Position numbers and translations under genes: made by a program | The notes under the pieces: model-generated | What the model was told of the DNA's origin: nothing | The model's input: only the letters and a program-made list of their open reading frames with translations | Databases searched by the model: none | Assembly: GCA_003151395.1 (NCBI GenBank) | Contig: PLXJ01000047.1 | Span: forward strand, 103,487-138,309 | Origin: Actinomycetota bacterium | GTDB taxonomy: Bacteria; Actinomycetota; Actinomycetes; Nanopelagicales; Nanopelagicaceae | Length of the DNA stretch: 34,823 nt | Direction: 5' to 3' | Shown here: piece by piece, positions 16,930 through 27,899 of the stretch | Layout of the letters: the number at the start of each line of letters is the position of its first letter | Position numbering within the stretch: the first letter of the stretch is position 1

Positions 16930-17405
16930 AGAATTGGGTGGATGCGGTCTTTATCGTGGCCACAATCATCTCCTTTTACCGTGGCTGGAAGGCTGGACTC
17001 GTATCGACGCTCTTGACCTTTATCGGTTATATCGGCGGGGGCCTTCTCGGGCTAATTTTTGGACTAGATCACTTTCACTCTCACGGTGTATCAAAGTTCT
17101 TATTTCTCTTTTTCGCAGTCACGGTCGGCTCCGCACTCGGAGAGGTGATATTTAGAAATTTTGGAAAGTTATTCCATGACAAGATCCTCTTTGCCCCGTT
17201 GACTTGGATTGATTCAGTCTTAGGCGCCGCTTTCTCGATACTTCGGACGCTGATCATGTTGGTAATTCTGGGACACCTGCTATTAATAACTCCTTGGAAC
17301 TGGGTTCATGATATTCCGAAAAGTGAGATCTATGGGAAACTTAACGCTCGGGCGCCGGCAATCATCTCTGATATCACTAAGCGTGCACAGGCCGAAATTC
17401 ACTAA
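16926..17405 (+). CDS. CvpA-type membrane protein; MarP-like N-terminal domain without the serine protease
   Basis: A 159-residue protein with four likely membrane segments (about residues 5-22, 25-50, 57-80 and 95-125). The order and motifs (WVDAVFIVATIISFYRGWKAG, then LFFAVTVGSALGE and TWIDSVLGAAF) match the N-terminal CvpA-like domain of MarP, the acid-resistance periplasmic protease of mycobacteria. MarP normally continues into a trypsin-like domain to about 400 residues. Here the reading frame ends after PAIISDITKRAQAEIH with an ordinary stop, and no protease sequence follows before the next gene at 17461. It overlaps the TlpA-like gene by four bases. A free-standing CvpA role or a true protease loss are both possible. 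Confidence 0.78.
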   Translation: MKNWVDAVFIVATIISFYRGWKAGLVSTLLTFIGYIGGGLLGLIFGLDHFHSHGVSKFLFLFFAVTVGSALGEVIFRNFGKLFHDKILFAPLTWIDSVLGAAFSILRTLIMLVILGHLLLITPWNWVHDIPKSEIYGKLNARAPAIISDITKRAQAEIH

Positions 17406-17460
17406 CAAGTCACAGGTATTCACCAGAGCTATCTAAGTTACGACGCCTACTATCTGGCAC

Positions 17461-17946
17461 ATGATAAAAAAATCTCTTGCCAGCGCGTTGGCCACAGTTG
17501 TTATCGCTTCAATCTCGGTGGCAGGTGCACAAGCCGCTACCTCCACTAATACTCCGAACGGACTTTGCACTAAGTCTGGCGCCGTAACCACAATCAGCGG
17601 CAAATCATATATTTGTACCAAAGTTCTGAGCGGCAAACTTGTTTGGATAACCGGCTCTGCATCACCGTCGGTTGGTGGTGGCAAGCCACAGATTAGTGGC
17701 GGCGCTAACGGTGAAGGTGGTTCCGAAGGTGTTGGCAATCAAGGGGAAGAGCAAGGTTCGGAAGGAGGCGCTCGCCAAGCTGGGTTGATCAAGTACAACG
17801 CCTGTCTTGTTGCTCATGGAGGAACTGCACTCGTTAGATTAGGAAAGGCTTCTGGCGTAAAACCAGCGAACAGCGCAATTCAAACCAAAGCTATCGCGGC
17901 CTGCACTTCCCTTGCGCCAAAGTTGCGCCCACGAGGAGATAACTAG
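17461..17946 (+). CDS. Small secreted protein with paired-cysteine motif
   Basis: A 161-residue exported protein of unknown function. The signal peptide is MIKKSLASALATVVIASISV with AGAQAA before the mature end. The first module (residues about 35-68) reads LCTKSGAVTTISGKSYICTK then VLSGKLVWITG: two cysteines about 16 apart flanking a GK-x-Y-x-C core and ending in LVW. A Gly/Glu/Gln-rich linker (about 70-105) follows. The C-terminal part has YNACLVAHGG and IAACTSLAPKL, another cysteine pair. I recall similar short Cys modules in other secreted proteins of this lineage, but no named domain. Its stop lies two bases from the convergent acs stop, leaving no room for a terminator between them. Confidence 0.75.
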   Translation: MIKKSLASALATVVIASISVAGAQAATSTNTPNGLCTKSGAVTTISGKSYICTKVLSGKLVWITGSASPSVGGGKPQISGGANGEGGSEGVGNQGEEQGSEGGARQAGLIKYNACLVAHGGTALVRLGKASGVKPANSAIQTKAIAACTSLAPKLRPRGDN

Positions 17947-17948
17947 TT

Positions 17949-19904
17949 TTAATCTTCAGACTTACCGCTCTTTAACCCTTCGCCGATCAGTTTCATAATA
18001 TTTGGATCGGCAAGGGTCGTTGAGTCTCCGACGCTCCGATTTTCGGCGACATCGCGAAGTAAACGTCGCATAATTTTTCCGCTGCGAGTTTTCGGAAGTT
18101 CGTTAACAACGAGGATCTGCTTAGGACGTGCAATCGCACCAATTTCTTTAGTGACATGTGCTTTTAGATCCTTGATTAACTCATCGCCCCCAACACTTGG
18201 AACACCTCCGCGCAAGATAACAAAGGCAACAATTGCTTGTCCGGTCATCTCATCATTTGCTCCAACAACCGCCGCCTCGGCAACATTGTGATGAGACACT
18301 AACGAAGACTCAACTTCTGTTGTGGAGATGCGGTGGCCTGAAACATTCATGACATCATCAACTCGACCCAATAACCAGATCGCTCCATCTTCATCTAGCT
18401 TTGCGCCATCACCAGCAAAATATAATCCTGGAAAACGGGACCAATACGTCTCTTGATAACGTTCTGGCTCTCCCCAAATTCCACGCAACATTGATGGCCA
18501 GGGTTCCGTAAGTACTAAGTATCCGCCTTTACCGTTTTCAACTTCATGGCCCTCATCATCAACAACTTTGGCAACGATTCCGGGAAGCGCAGCCATTGCA
18601 GATCCAGGTTTGGTAACTGTCACTCCGGGTAGTGGCGAAATCATTAAGCCACCAGTTTCTGTCTGCCACCAGGTATCAACTATCGGACAGTGGTTTTCAC
18701 CAATAACTTGCCGGTACCACATCCAGGCCTCTGGATTAATCGGTTCGCCGACAGAGCCCAAAAGACGGATGGAAGTTAAGTCACTATCTGCAGGAAATTC
18801 TTCTCCCCATTTCATCCAGGTACGAATCAGAGTTGGCGCAGTATAAAGAATTGAAACTTTATATTTTTCGATGAGTTGAAAAAGTCGATGCTTCGTTGGA
18901 GTATCTGGAGTTCCCTCATACATCACCTGAGTTGCCCCATTAATCATCGGCCCGTAAACGACATATGAGTGTCCGGTAATCCAGCCGATGTCGGCAGTAC
19001 ACCAATAGACATCACTCTCTGCTTTTAAATCGAAGACCGCGCGGTGTGTATATGCCGTTTGAGTTAAGTATCCGCCCGTTGTGTGAAAAATCCCTTTAGG
19101 TTTGGCGGTCGTTCCCGATGTGTAAAGAATAAAAAGGACATGTTCTGAGTCAAAGTTTTCAGCAACATGCTCTGGTTTTTGACGATCCACAATTTCATGC
19201 CACCAGATATCTCGACCTGTTGTCCACTCGGTTTCTTGGCCAGTTCGTTTCACTACTAAAACATTCTTCACATTGTGATTTGGACGGCTTAGCGCCTCAT
19301 CAACAACAGGCTTCAGCGGAAAGGGCGAACCTTTTCGAAATCCACCGTCAGATGTAATAACTAACGTGGCATCCGCATCTTGAATCCGGCTTATAAGAGC
19401 ATCAGCGCTGAACCCGCCAAAGACAACTGAATGAGCAGCCCCAATTCGTGCGCACGCCAACATTGCTACGGCTGCCTCCGGAATCATTGGCATGTAAATT
19501 GCCACCCGGTCTCCGGCTTTAATACCTAGTTCAAGGAGCGCGTTTGCTGCTTTCTTAACATCATGAAGCATCTCTGCATAGGTAATTGTTCGGGTATCGC
19601 CAGGTTCACCTTCGAAATAAAAGGCGACGCGATCTCCACGGCCTGCTAGGACGTGAACATCTAGGCAGTTATAGGAGGCATTGATTTTTCCGCCCACGAA
19701 CCATTTGGCGTCGGGGACCTCCCATTCCAAGACTTGCTCCCATTTCTTAGCCCAGTGCAAGTTCTCGGCTTCTTTGGCCCAGAAGGCTAAGCGATCACTC
19801 GCCGCCTCAACATAGAGCGCAGCGGACGCGTTTGCCTGGGCTGCGAATTCAGGGCTAGGTGGAAATGTCCGATTTTCGTGCGAGAGGTTTTCCAATGAGC
19901 TCAT
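17949..19904 (-). CDS. acs: Acetyl-CoA synthetase
   Basis: Acs activates acetate with ATP and CoA to acetyl-CoA in two steps via acetyl-AMP. The 651-residue protein is full length: the N-terminal acetyl-CoA synthetase region, the P-loop-like YTSGTTAKPKGIFHTTGGY, the acyl-pocket tryptophans in DTWWQTETGG, the hinge-region WLLGRVDDVMNVSGHRI, and the C-terminal PKTRSGKIMRRLLRD with the catalytic lysine that is acetylated in relatives. The ATG at 19902-19904 is used; GAGGT lies rather far upstream inside the palindrome GAGGTTACCTC (19911-19921, plus strand). It is divergent from satP, 178 bases apart, with a Crp-type operator between them. Confidence 0.97.
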   Translation of the reverse strand: MSSLENLSHENRTFPPSPEFAAQANASAALYVEAASDRLAFWAKEAENLHWAKKWEQVLEWEVPDAKWFVGGKINASYNCLDVHVLAGRGDRVAFYFEGEPGDTRTITYAEMLHDVKKAANALLELGIKAGDRVAIYMPMIPEAAVAMLACARIGAAHSVVFGGFSADALISRIQDADATLVITSDGGFRKGSPFPLKPVVDEALSRPNHNVKNVLVVKRTGQETEWTTGRDIWWHEIVDRQKPEHVAENFDSEHVLFILYTSGTTAKPKGIFHTTGGYLTQTAYTHRAVFDLKAESDVYWCTADIGWITGHSYVVYGPMINGATQVMYEGTPDTPTKHRLFQLIEKYKVSILYTAPTLIRTWMKWGEEFPADSDLTSIRLLGSVGEPINPEAWMWYRQVIGENHCPIVDTWWQTETGGLMISPLPGVTVTKPGSAMAALPGIVAKVVDDEGHEVENGKGGYLVLTEPWPSMLRGIWGEPERYQETYWSRFPGLYFAGDGAKLDEDGAIWLLGRVDDVMNVSGHRISTTEVESSLVSHHNVAEAAVVGANDEMTGQAIVAFVILRGGVPSVGGDELIKDLKAHVTKEIGAIARPKQILVVNELPKTRSGKIMRRLLRDVAENRSVGDSTTLADPNIMKLIGEGLKSGKSED

Positions 19905-19987
19905 ATCGGTGAGGTTACCTCGGCGCTTGCGCTCTCACAAGGAAGCCTCCACTAAAAATTGCGATGATAAAAAATCTGTGATTTTCC

Positions 19988-20003
19988 TGTGACGCATCCC
20001 ACA
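19988..20003. promoter_or_regulatory. Crp/GlxR-type operator between acs and satP
   Basis: TGTGACGCATCCCACA matches the TGTGA-N6-TCACA consensus at nine of ten arm bases. Its centre (19995.5) is about 41 bases upstream of the start point expected from a -10-like TACTAT at 20024-20029 in front of satP, the spacing of a class II activator site. Additional half-sites lie at 19977-19981 (TGTGA) and 19935-19939 (TCACA). Confidence 0.65.
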
Positions 20004-20082
20004 TTTTGCGAAGCGGGCGAGCATACTATTTCTGGGCCGTCAGAGTCGATGGCTGCACGTTATTCAATAGGGAGAATCAGAT

Positions 20083-20631
20083 ATGGCAAATGATCGCATG
20101 GTTGCTAATCCAGCACCGTTAGGCCTAGCCGCATTCGGTATCACAACCTTCTTGCTGAGTAGTTCAAATGCCGGGTTATGGCACGGTGTTGGCGGCGTTG
20201 CGGTAATGGGAACGGCGCTCTTTTATGGCGGAATTGTCGGATTGATAGTCTCCATTATGGAGTTCATCCGTGGAGATGCCATTGGGGCAACATTTTTCGG
20301 CTCGTTTGGGGCTTTTTGGCTCTCACTTTGGTATTGGATGAGCCACCCAGCCAGTCAAGCACCCGGATCGCTAGGAGTTTTCATCATGTGCTTTGCCTTC
20401 GGCGCCTTCGTAATGTGGATGGCGGTCATGAAGCGGAGCATGCATCACAACCTCTTTGGTTTCCTACTCACGCTGACCCTCATCTTCTTGGCCTACGGTG
20501 ATTGGGCTGGGGGCCATTCAGGTTCGGTCAAGATAGGCGGATGGCTTGGAATCCTTACCGCCGTCGTCGCGCTATATATGGCCGCGAAGGCGCTCATCAA
20601 TGAAGAGTATGGAAGAGAGTTACTTCCTTAA
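20083..20631 (+). CDS. satP: Acetate/succinate transporter, SatP (GPR1/FUN34/YaaH) family
   Basis: A 182-residue membrane protein with six likely transmembrane segments. The family signature NPAPLGLAAFGITTFLLS opens the first helix, and SMEFIRGDAIGATFF-like and FGAFWLSLWYW segments follow. SatP-type proteins carry acetate (and succinate) across the inner membrane with protons. The ATG at 20083 has GGGAG eight bases ahead. It is divergent from acs, which would activate the imported acetate, and both can be served by the Crp-type site at 19988-20003. A GC-rich hairpin at 20656-20681 follows the stop. Substrate range is by family. Confidence 0.9.
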   Translation: MANDRMVANPAPLGLAAFGITTFLLSSSNAGLWHGVGGVAVMGTALFYGGIVGLIVSIMEFIRGDAIGATFFGSFGAFWLSLWYWMSHPASQAPGSLGVFIMCFAFGAFVMWMAVMKRSMHHNLFGFLLTLTLIFLAYGDWAGGHSGSVKIGGWLGILTAVVALYMAAKALINEEYGRELLP

Positions 20632-20655
20632 ACCAATAACAGTATCCACAACCGG

Positions 20656-20681
20656 GCCGACTCCACACAGTGGGGGTCGGC
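20656..20681 (+). terminator. Probable terminator hairpin after satP
   Basis: GCCGACTCC pairs with GGGGTCGGC (one T-G pair) around a short loop, 25 bases after the satP stop. The trailing sequence is only moderately T-rich (TTCGGTTGTATTG), so intrinsic termination is likely but not certain. Confidence 0.6.
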
Positions 20682-20730
20682 TTCGGTTGTATTGTCCTGA
20701 ATTCACGTAATTTCACCGACCTAAAGCAAA

Positions 20731-20754
20731 GCTGCCTCAGAGATCTGAAGCAGC
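20731..20754 (+). other. Leader hairpin upstream of candidate small ORF
   Basis: GCTGC-C-TCAG pairs with CTGA-A-GCAGC around AGAT, with one C/A mismatch. It ends 19 bases before the GTG of the small ORF and about 10 bases before its ribosome site. It could be a leader structure or part of a small RNA. Confidence 0.45.
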
Positions 20755-20773
20755 GAAAGACAAAGGGGGCAAC

Positions 20774-20932
20774 GTGTTTTCAATACTCAATGGCGCTTTT
20801 AAGGTCATCGCACATCTACATACTCTTGAGATCGCAGGACGCTGGCTATTGCGAGGGGGTCACGCTATGGCGCACTCAAACTTCGGTTTATTGGGAATCG
20901 ACCGAATATTGAGCCATTTTGGAATTAATTAG
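20774..20932 (+). CDS. Candidate small protein, 52 residues (hypothetical)
   Basis: I do not recognise this ORF; it is offered because the 461-base gap between satP and the aldolase has no other gene. It starts at GTG 20774 with AAAGGGGG just before it, and ends at TAG 20930-20932. The protein begins VFSILNGAFKVIAHLHTLEI and ends RILSHFGIN. It is His-rich (five His), with an amphipathic look but no clear membrane segment. A leader hairpin precedes it (20731-20754) and another hairpin starts four bases after the stop (20936-20964). A competing ORF in another frame (20670-20912) lacks a ribosome site. It could equally be a non-coding RNA region or chance. Confidence 0.3.
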   Translation: MFSILNGAFKVIAHLHTLEIAGRWLLRGGHAMAHSNFGLLGIDRILSHFGIN

Positions 20933-20935
20933 CTC

Positions 20936-20964
20936 GGAAGAACCGAATTCCCCGCGGGTTTTCC
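20936..20964 (+). other. Hairpin after the candidate small ORF
   Basis: GGAAGAACC pairs with GGGTTTTCC in eight of nine positions around an 11-base loop. The T-run lies inside the 3' arm rather than after it, so it may be a weak terminator or simply an RNA structure. The rest of the gap to 21092 shows only the aldolase ribosome site region (CAGGAG). Confidence 0.35.
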
Positions 20965-21092
20965 AATCCGCCCCGAAATGTGGTGGGATTAGCCGTAAGC
21001 AAGACAGCCTGACCCAGCGTTGAGCCAGTGGCGTCGCACTTACTGCCATTCATGACATCACCGCCCACTACATCATCAGGAGAACATCACAC

Positions 21093-22127
21093 ATGCCAAT
21101 CGCAACCCCGGAAATTTATGCACAAATGTTGGACCGCGCGAAGGCCGGCGCCTTTGCCTACCCAGCGATTAACGTCTCGTCATCTCAGACGCTCATTGGT
21201 GCGATCCGCGGATTCGCTGAAGCAGAATCAGATGGAATCATCCAGATCTCTTGGGGCGGAGCGGAATACCTATCTGGATCTACTGTAAAGAATATGGTGG
21301 ACGGTGCAGTAGCACTTGCCGAGTTTGCGCATATTGTTGCAAAGAATTACAACGTCAATATTGGAATTCACACCGATCATTGCCCTGCCGAAAAACTCGA
21401 TGGTTTTATGCGCCCGCTCCTAGCGTTTGGTGCGGACCGAGTTAAGTCGGGTAAAGCTCCACTTTTTAATTCTCATATGTGGGATGGCTCGGCCGTGTCG
21501 ATGACGGAAAACATGACCATTGCAAAAGAGTTGTTAGAAAAGTCCAAAGCAGCAAACACAATTCTCGAAATTGAAATTGGCGTTGTTGGTGGTGAAGAAG
21601 ATGGAATTGAAGCGAAACATGATGCAAAATTGTACTCAACTCCTGATGATGCGCTCTTGACCATCCAAACGCTTGGTAGCGATCCCCAGGCGCGATACAT
21701 GGTAGCGGCAACATTTGGAAACGTTCATGGAGTTTATAAGCCAGGCAATGTCGTACTTCAACCCAAGATTTTGCAGACCCTTCAAGATGCGGTCGCGGCA
21801 AAGCTTGGATTACCTGCCGGATCAAAGCCAATGGATCTCGTATTCCATGGTGGTTCTGGTTCTTTACTCTCGGAAATTCGCGAATCACTTGACTATGGTG
21901 TGGTGAAGATGAATATTGACACTGATACTCAGTATGCATTCACTCGCCCGATCGCGGACCATATCTTGAAAAACTACGATGGCGTTCTAAAGGTTGACGG
22001 TGAAGTCGGAAACAAGAAGGCTTACGATCCTCGTGCATGGGGTAAGGCCGGGGAAGCCGGACTTGCAAAACGCGTAGTTGAAGGATGCGAGGATCTGCGT
22101 TCGGCAGGAACATCCCTCAAGAAATAG
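21093..22127 (+). CDS. fba: Class II fructose-bisphosphate aldolase
   Basis: This zinc enzyme splits or forms fructose 1,6-bisphosphate in glycolysis and gluconeogenesis. The 344-residue protein has the class II markers: AINVSSSQTL near the start, HTDHC with the catalytic Asp and zinc His, the EIEIGVVGGEEDG glutamate region, FGNVHGVYKPGNV with a zinc His, the phosphate-binding FHGGSGS, and VVKMNIDTDTQ. It is of the long type found in actinobacteria and fungi. The ATG has CAGGAG ten bases ahead. It reads toward purA with 67 bases between; aldolase next to purA is common in the phylum. Confidence 0.96.
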   Translation: MPIATPEIYAQMLDRAKAGAFAYPAINVSSSQTLIGAIRGFAEAESDGIIQISWGGAEYLSGSTVKNMVDGAVALAEFAHIVAKNYNVNIGIHTDHCPAEKLDGFMRPLLAFGADRVKSGKAPLFNSHMWDGSAVSMTENMTIAKELLEKSKAANTILEIEIGVVGGEEDGIEAKHDAKLYSTPDDALLTIQTLGSDPQARYMVAATFGNVHGVYKPGNVVLQPKILQTLQDAVAAKLGLPAGSKPMDLVFHGGSGSLLSEIRESLDYGVVKMNIDTDTQYAFTRPIADHILKNYDGVLKVDGEVGNKKAYDPRAWGKAGEAGLAKRVVEGCEDLRSAGTSLKK

Positions 22128-22194
22128 TTGTAAATTTAGACCGATATGGTTTTAAAAATTAATCGTGCTTCAACTGAGATAAAGGTTGGGATAA

Positions 22195-24728
<2,534 letters not shown>

Positions 24729-24731
24729 CCC

Positions 24732-26135
24732 ATGAGCGTTTTAGCTGATCGTTATTCATCGGCCGAGATGCGCTCCATTTGGTCCCCTGAGTCCAAGATT
24801 ATTCAAGAACGCAGACTGTGGGTCGCAGTAATGCGAGCCCAATCTGGGCTGGGTCACCCGATTGCAGATTCCGTGGTCGCCGACTACGAAAAGGTGATAG
24901 CTGACGTTGATCTTGAATCAATTGATGCCCGCGAAAAATTAACACGTCATGACGTCAAAGCTCGCATCGAAGAATTCAATGCACTTGCTGGGCATGAGTC
25001 AATCCATGCCGGCATGACCTCGCGCGATCTCACCGAAAACGTTGAAGCAATGCAGATTCGTGATGGGTTGCTTCTGGTCCGGGATCGAGTAGTAGCAACA
25101 CTTGCAATGCTGGCCGATCGGGCTGGTCAATATATCGATCAACCAATAACGGGTCGCTCGCATAATGTTGCAGCCCAAGTTACTACGTTGGGTAAACGTT
25201 TTGCCTCCGCTGCCGAAGAATTGCTATTTGCCTTTGAGCGATTAGAAAATCTGATTTTGCGCTATCCGATTCGTGGAATCAAAGGGCCTGTTGGTACAGC
25301 GCAAGATTCCGTGGATTTGTTAGGAAGTTCCGCCGCCCATTACGAGCTTGAGCAGCAGATTGCAAAGCACTTAGATTTTGATCGAGTTTTGGATTCAACC
25401 GGGCAGATCTATCCACGCTCTTTCGATTTTGATGTTGTAACCACTCTCGTTCAAATTGCTGCTGGCCCATCCTCTCTTGCCACTTCGATACGACTCATGG
25501 CAGGCGCCGAACTTGTAACAGAAGGATTTAAGGCAGGTCAGGTCGGATCTAGTGCAATGCCACATAAGATGAATACTCGATCGTGCGAACGAGTTAATGG
25601 ATTGTCCGTGGTTTTGCGCGGTTTCTCCTCGATGGTTGGCGAAATAAGTGGTGATCAGTGGAATGAAGGCGACGTCTCCTGCAGTGTTGTACGCCGAATC
25701 GCACTTCCAGATGCTTTTTACGCGTTGGATGGATTACTCGAAACTTTCATGACAGTTATCAGCGAATTTGGTGCCTTCCCAGAAGTTATTAACGCGGAAC
25801 TCACGCGGTACTTACCTTTTCTTGCGACAACCAAGATTCTAGTTGCCGCAGTAAAAGCAGGCGTCGGCCGCGAAACCGCTCACGAAGTGATTAAGGAACA
25901 CGCCATTTCCGCAGCACTCGGAATTCGACAAGGCTTACCCAACACCATGATTGATTCAATTGCTGCTGATCCGCGCATTCCACTCGATAAAGCTCAACTT
26001 GAAGCCCTGCTCTCATCTCCACTGGAATTCACGGGTGATGCTAGGGCGCAAACGACCAGAGTAATAAATCGCATCGTGGCGATTGCATCAACGCACGCTA
26101 CGGCGGCAAAGTATCGCCCCGCCAGTATCCGGTGA
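24732..26135 (+). CDS. purB: Adenylosuccinate lyase
   Basis: PurB cleaves SAICAR to AICAR and adenylosuccinate to AMP, acting twice in the pathway. The 467-residue fumarase-superfamily protein has MTSRDLTENVEAMQI near residue 100, the catalytic-loop signature VGSSAMPHKMNTRSCERV with the catalytic serine, and QWNEGDVSCSVVRRIALPDA. It is the longer actinobacterial form. The ATG follows the purD stop by three bases. The stop overlaps the purC GTG (GTGA). Confidence 0.95.
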   Translation: MSVLADRYSSAEMRSIWSPESKIIQERRLWVAVMRAQSGLGHPIADSVVADYEKVIADVDLESIDAREKLTRHDVKARIEEFNALAGHESIHAGMTSRDLTENVEAMQIRDGLLLVRDRVVATLAMLADRAGQYIDQPITGRSHNVAAQVTTLGKRFASAAEELLFAFERLENLILRYPIRGIKGPVGTAQDSVDLLGSSAAHYELEQQIAKHLDFDRVLDSTGQIYPRSFDFDVVTTLVQIAAGPSSLATSIRLMAGAELVTEGFKAGQVGSSAMPHKMNTRSCERVNGLSVVLRGFSSMVGEISGDQWNEGDVSCSVVRRIALPDAFYALDGLLETFMTVISEFGAFPEVINAELTRYLPFLATTKILVAAVKAGVGRETAHEVIKEHAISAALGIRQGLPNTMIDSIAADPRIPLDKAQLEALLSSPLEFTGDARAQTTRVINRIVAIASTHATAAKYRPASIR

Positions 26136-26983
26136 GTATTCTGATCGATGGTTGGAACCATCTACGCAGCGGAAAAGTTCGGGACCTGTATACAAATTCG
26201 CAAGGCCAATTATTGATTGTGGCTAGCGATCGAATTTCTGCATTTGATTACATATTGCCTACCCCAATTCCGGGTAAAGGCAAGTTGCTCACCCAGCTCT
26301 CGCTTTTTTGGTTCGAGATGTTCTCAGATTTAGTACCCAACCATTTAATTTCCACGGATGTTCCGGAAGTTGTGCAGGGTCGAGCAGTAATCGTCAAGCC
26401 GCTAGATATGTTTCCACTTGAATGTGTTGCGCGTGGATACTTAACGGGCTCCGGCTGGATCGAATATCAACAGTCGCAGTCCGTCACCGAAATTCCGCTT
26501 CCAGTTGGATTACTTGACGGCTCTAAATTACCTACTAACATTTTTACCCCGGCCACAAAAGCTGAAATGGGCGATCATGACGAGAACATTTCTTTTGAGC
26601 GGGCGGTTTCAATAGTCGGGGAATCCGATGCAGAAGCGCTGCGAAAATTAACTTTAGAACTCTATTCCACGGCCGAGGAGTACGCCGCAACGCGCGGGAT
26701 TATTCTTGCGGACACTAAATTTGAATTCGGAAGAGATCGCGAGGGTAAGATCTGTTTAGGCGACGAGGCCCTAACTCCAGATTCTTCCCGTTTTTGGTCT
26801 GCTGATTCTTGGAAGCCGGGCGGCGCACAACCCTCATTCGATAAGCAATATGTTCGCGATTGGTTGCTCACCTCTGGCTGGGATCGCAAGAGCCCACCCC
26901 CAGAACTGCCCGCCGAAGTCGTTGAGAAGACTCTTGAACGCTACGAATCCGCTTTCACACTCCTGACCGGAAGGAAAATCTAA
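26132..26983 (+). CDS. purC: Phosphoribosylaminoimidazole-succinocarboxamide synthase (SAICAR synthetase)
   Basis: PurC couples CAIR and aspartate with ATP. The 283-residue protein has the start SGKVRDLY, IVASDRISAFDYILPTPIPG, the ECVARGYLTGSGW segment, LADTKFEFG, GDEALTPDSSRFW and KQYVRDWL. It is of the longer type (about 290) found in actinobacteria. The start is GTG at 26132, four-base overlap with purB. The stop overlaps purS by one base. Confidence 0.97.
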   Translation: MSILIDGWNHLRSGKVRDLYTNSQGQLLIVASDRISAFDYILPTPIPGKGKLLTQLSLFWFEMFSDLVPNHLISTDVPEVVQGRAVIVKPLDMFPLECVARGYLTGSGWIEYQQSQSVTEIPLPVGLLDGSKLPTNIFTPATKAEMGDHDENISFERAVSIVGESDAEALRKLTLELYSTAEEYAATRGIILADTKFEFGRDREGKICLGDEALTPDSSRFWSADSWKPGGAQPSFDKQYVRDWLLTSGWDRKSPPPELPAEVVEKTLERYESAFTLLTGRKI

Positions 26984-27228
26984 TGGCCACCATCGTCGTG
27001 GAAGTTATGTTGAAACCCGAAATTTTGGATCCCCAAGGCCAGGCGGTGGCGGCGGCGCTGCCACGGCTTGGGTTCACCTTCGCCAAAGCGGTGAGGCAAG
27101 GTAAGTGCTTTGAGATTGAGGTAGATGGAACTCCTTCGGCGGAACAACTTTCGGATATTGAACGTGCCGCAGAAACCCTGCTTTCCAATCCCGTGATCGA
27201 AACTTATGTCGTCAGGGTTGGGGCCTAA
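26983..27228 (+). CDS. purS: FGAM synthase subunit PurS
   Basis: PurS is the small bridging subunit of the three-part FGAM synthase (PurS, PurQ, small PurL). The 81-residue protein has the usual pattern [18 protein letters not shown] then LPRLGF and [11 protein letters not shown]. It carries no catalytic residues; it holds PurQ and PurL together for ammonia transfer. It overlaps both neighbours by one base (TAATG at each end), consistent with equal production of the three subunits. Confidence 0.96.
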   Translation: MATIVVEVMLKPEILDPQGQAVAAALPRLGFTFAKAVRQGKCFEIEVDGTPSAEQLSDIERAAETLLSNPVIETYVVRVGA

Positions 27229-27899
27229 TGCGCATTGGAGTAGTTACCTTTCCAGGCTCTCTCGACGACTCATCTGCGCTGCGCGCAATTCGTTTGGCGG
27301 GCGGAACACCAGTCCCACTCTTTCACGCGAGTGATGACCTGATGGAAGTTGAGGCAGTGGTACTGCCAGGCGGTTTTTCCTATGGCGACTATTTGCGTTG
27401 TGGCGCGATATCACGCTTCGCTCCAATAATGTCTTCCATCATCATTGCTGCGGAACATGGGTTCCCAGTCCTTGGAATCTGTAATGGATTTCAGATCCTT
27501 TGTGAATCGCATTTGCTCCCCGGAGCCTTAACGCGAAACCAAGGCTTGCACTTTGTCTGCACCGACCAGCCATTGACTGTCGAAAATATTTCGACCCCCT
27601 GGACTTCTGGATACGCACTGGGCCAGCGGTTAGTAATTCCGATTAAAAATGGCGAGGGATCATTTCAAGCGAGCGCTGAAACTTTGATCGAACTTGAATC
27701 TGAGGGGCGGGTGGCATTGCGCTACGCCGATAAAAACCCGAATGGTTCAAAAAATGAGATCGCTGGGATCACTAACGCCCGGGGAAATGTTGTTGGAGTG
27801 ATGCCGCATCCAGAGCAAGCCGTCGAATCCCTTACCGGTCCAAGTACTGATGGACTCGCCTTCTTCACTTCTATATTACAAAGTCTGGTTGGCCGCTAA
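27228..27899 (+). CDS. purQ: FGAM synthase glutaminase subunit PurQ
   Basis: PurQ hydrolyses glutamine and passes ammonia to PurL. The 223-residue class I glutaminase has [11 protein letters not shown] at the start, [16 protein letters not shown], the catalytic Cys in GICNGFQIL, and the His/Glu pair in MPHPEQAVE. Start and stop overlap purS and purL by one base each. Confidence 0.97.
   Translation: MRIGVVTFPGSLDDSSALRAIRLAGGTPVPLFHASDDLMEVEAVVLPGGFSYGDYLRCGAISRFAPIMSSIIIAAEHGFPVLGICNGFQILCESHLLPGALTRNQGLHFVCTDQPLTVENISTPWTSGYALGQRLVIPIKNGEGSFQASAETLIELESEGRVALRYADKNPNGSKNEIAGITNARGNVVGVMPHPEQAVESLTGPSTDGLAFFTSILQSLVGR

Noticed and set aside
20670-20912. 80-residue open frame in the satP-aldolase gap
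   Set aside because: It starts inside the terminator hairpin, has no ribosome site and has an uneven composition. The overlapping 52-residue frame at 20774 has better signals.
22128-22194. Purine riboswitch or PurR box upstream of purA
   Set aside because: The 67-base gap shows no riboswitch fold or recognisable operator.
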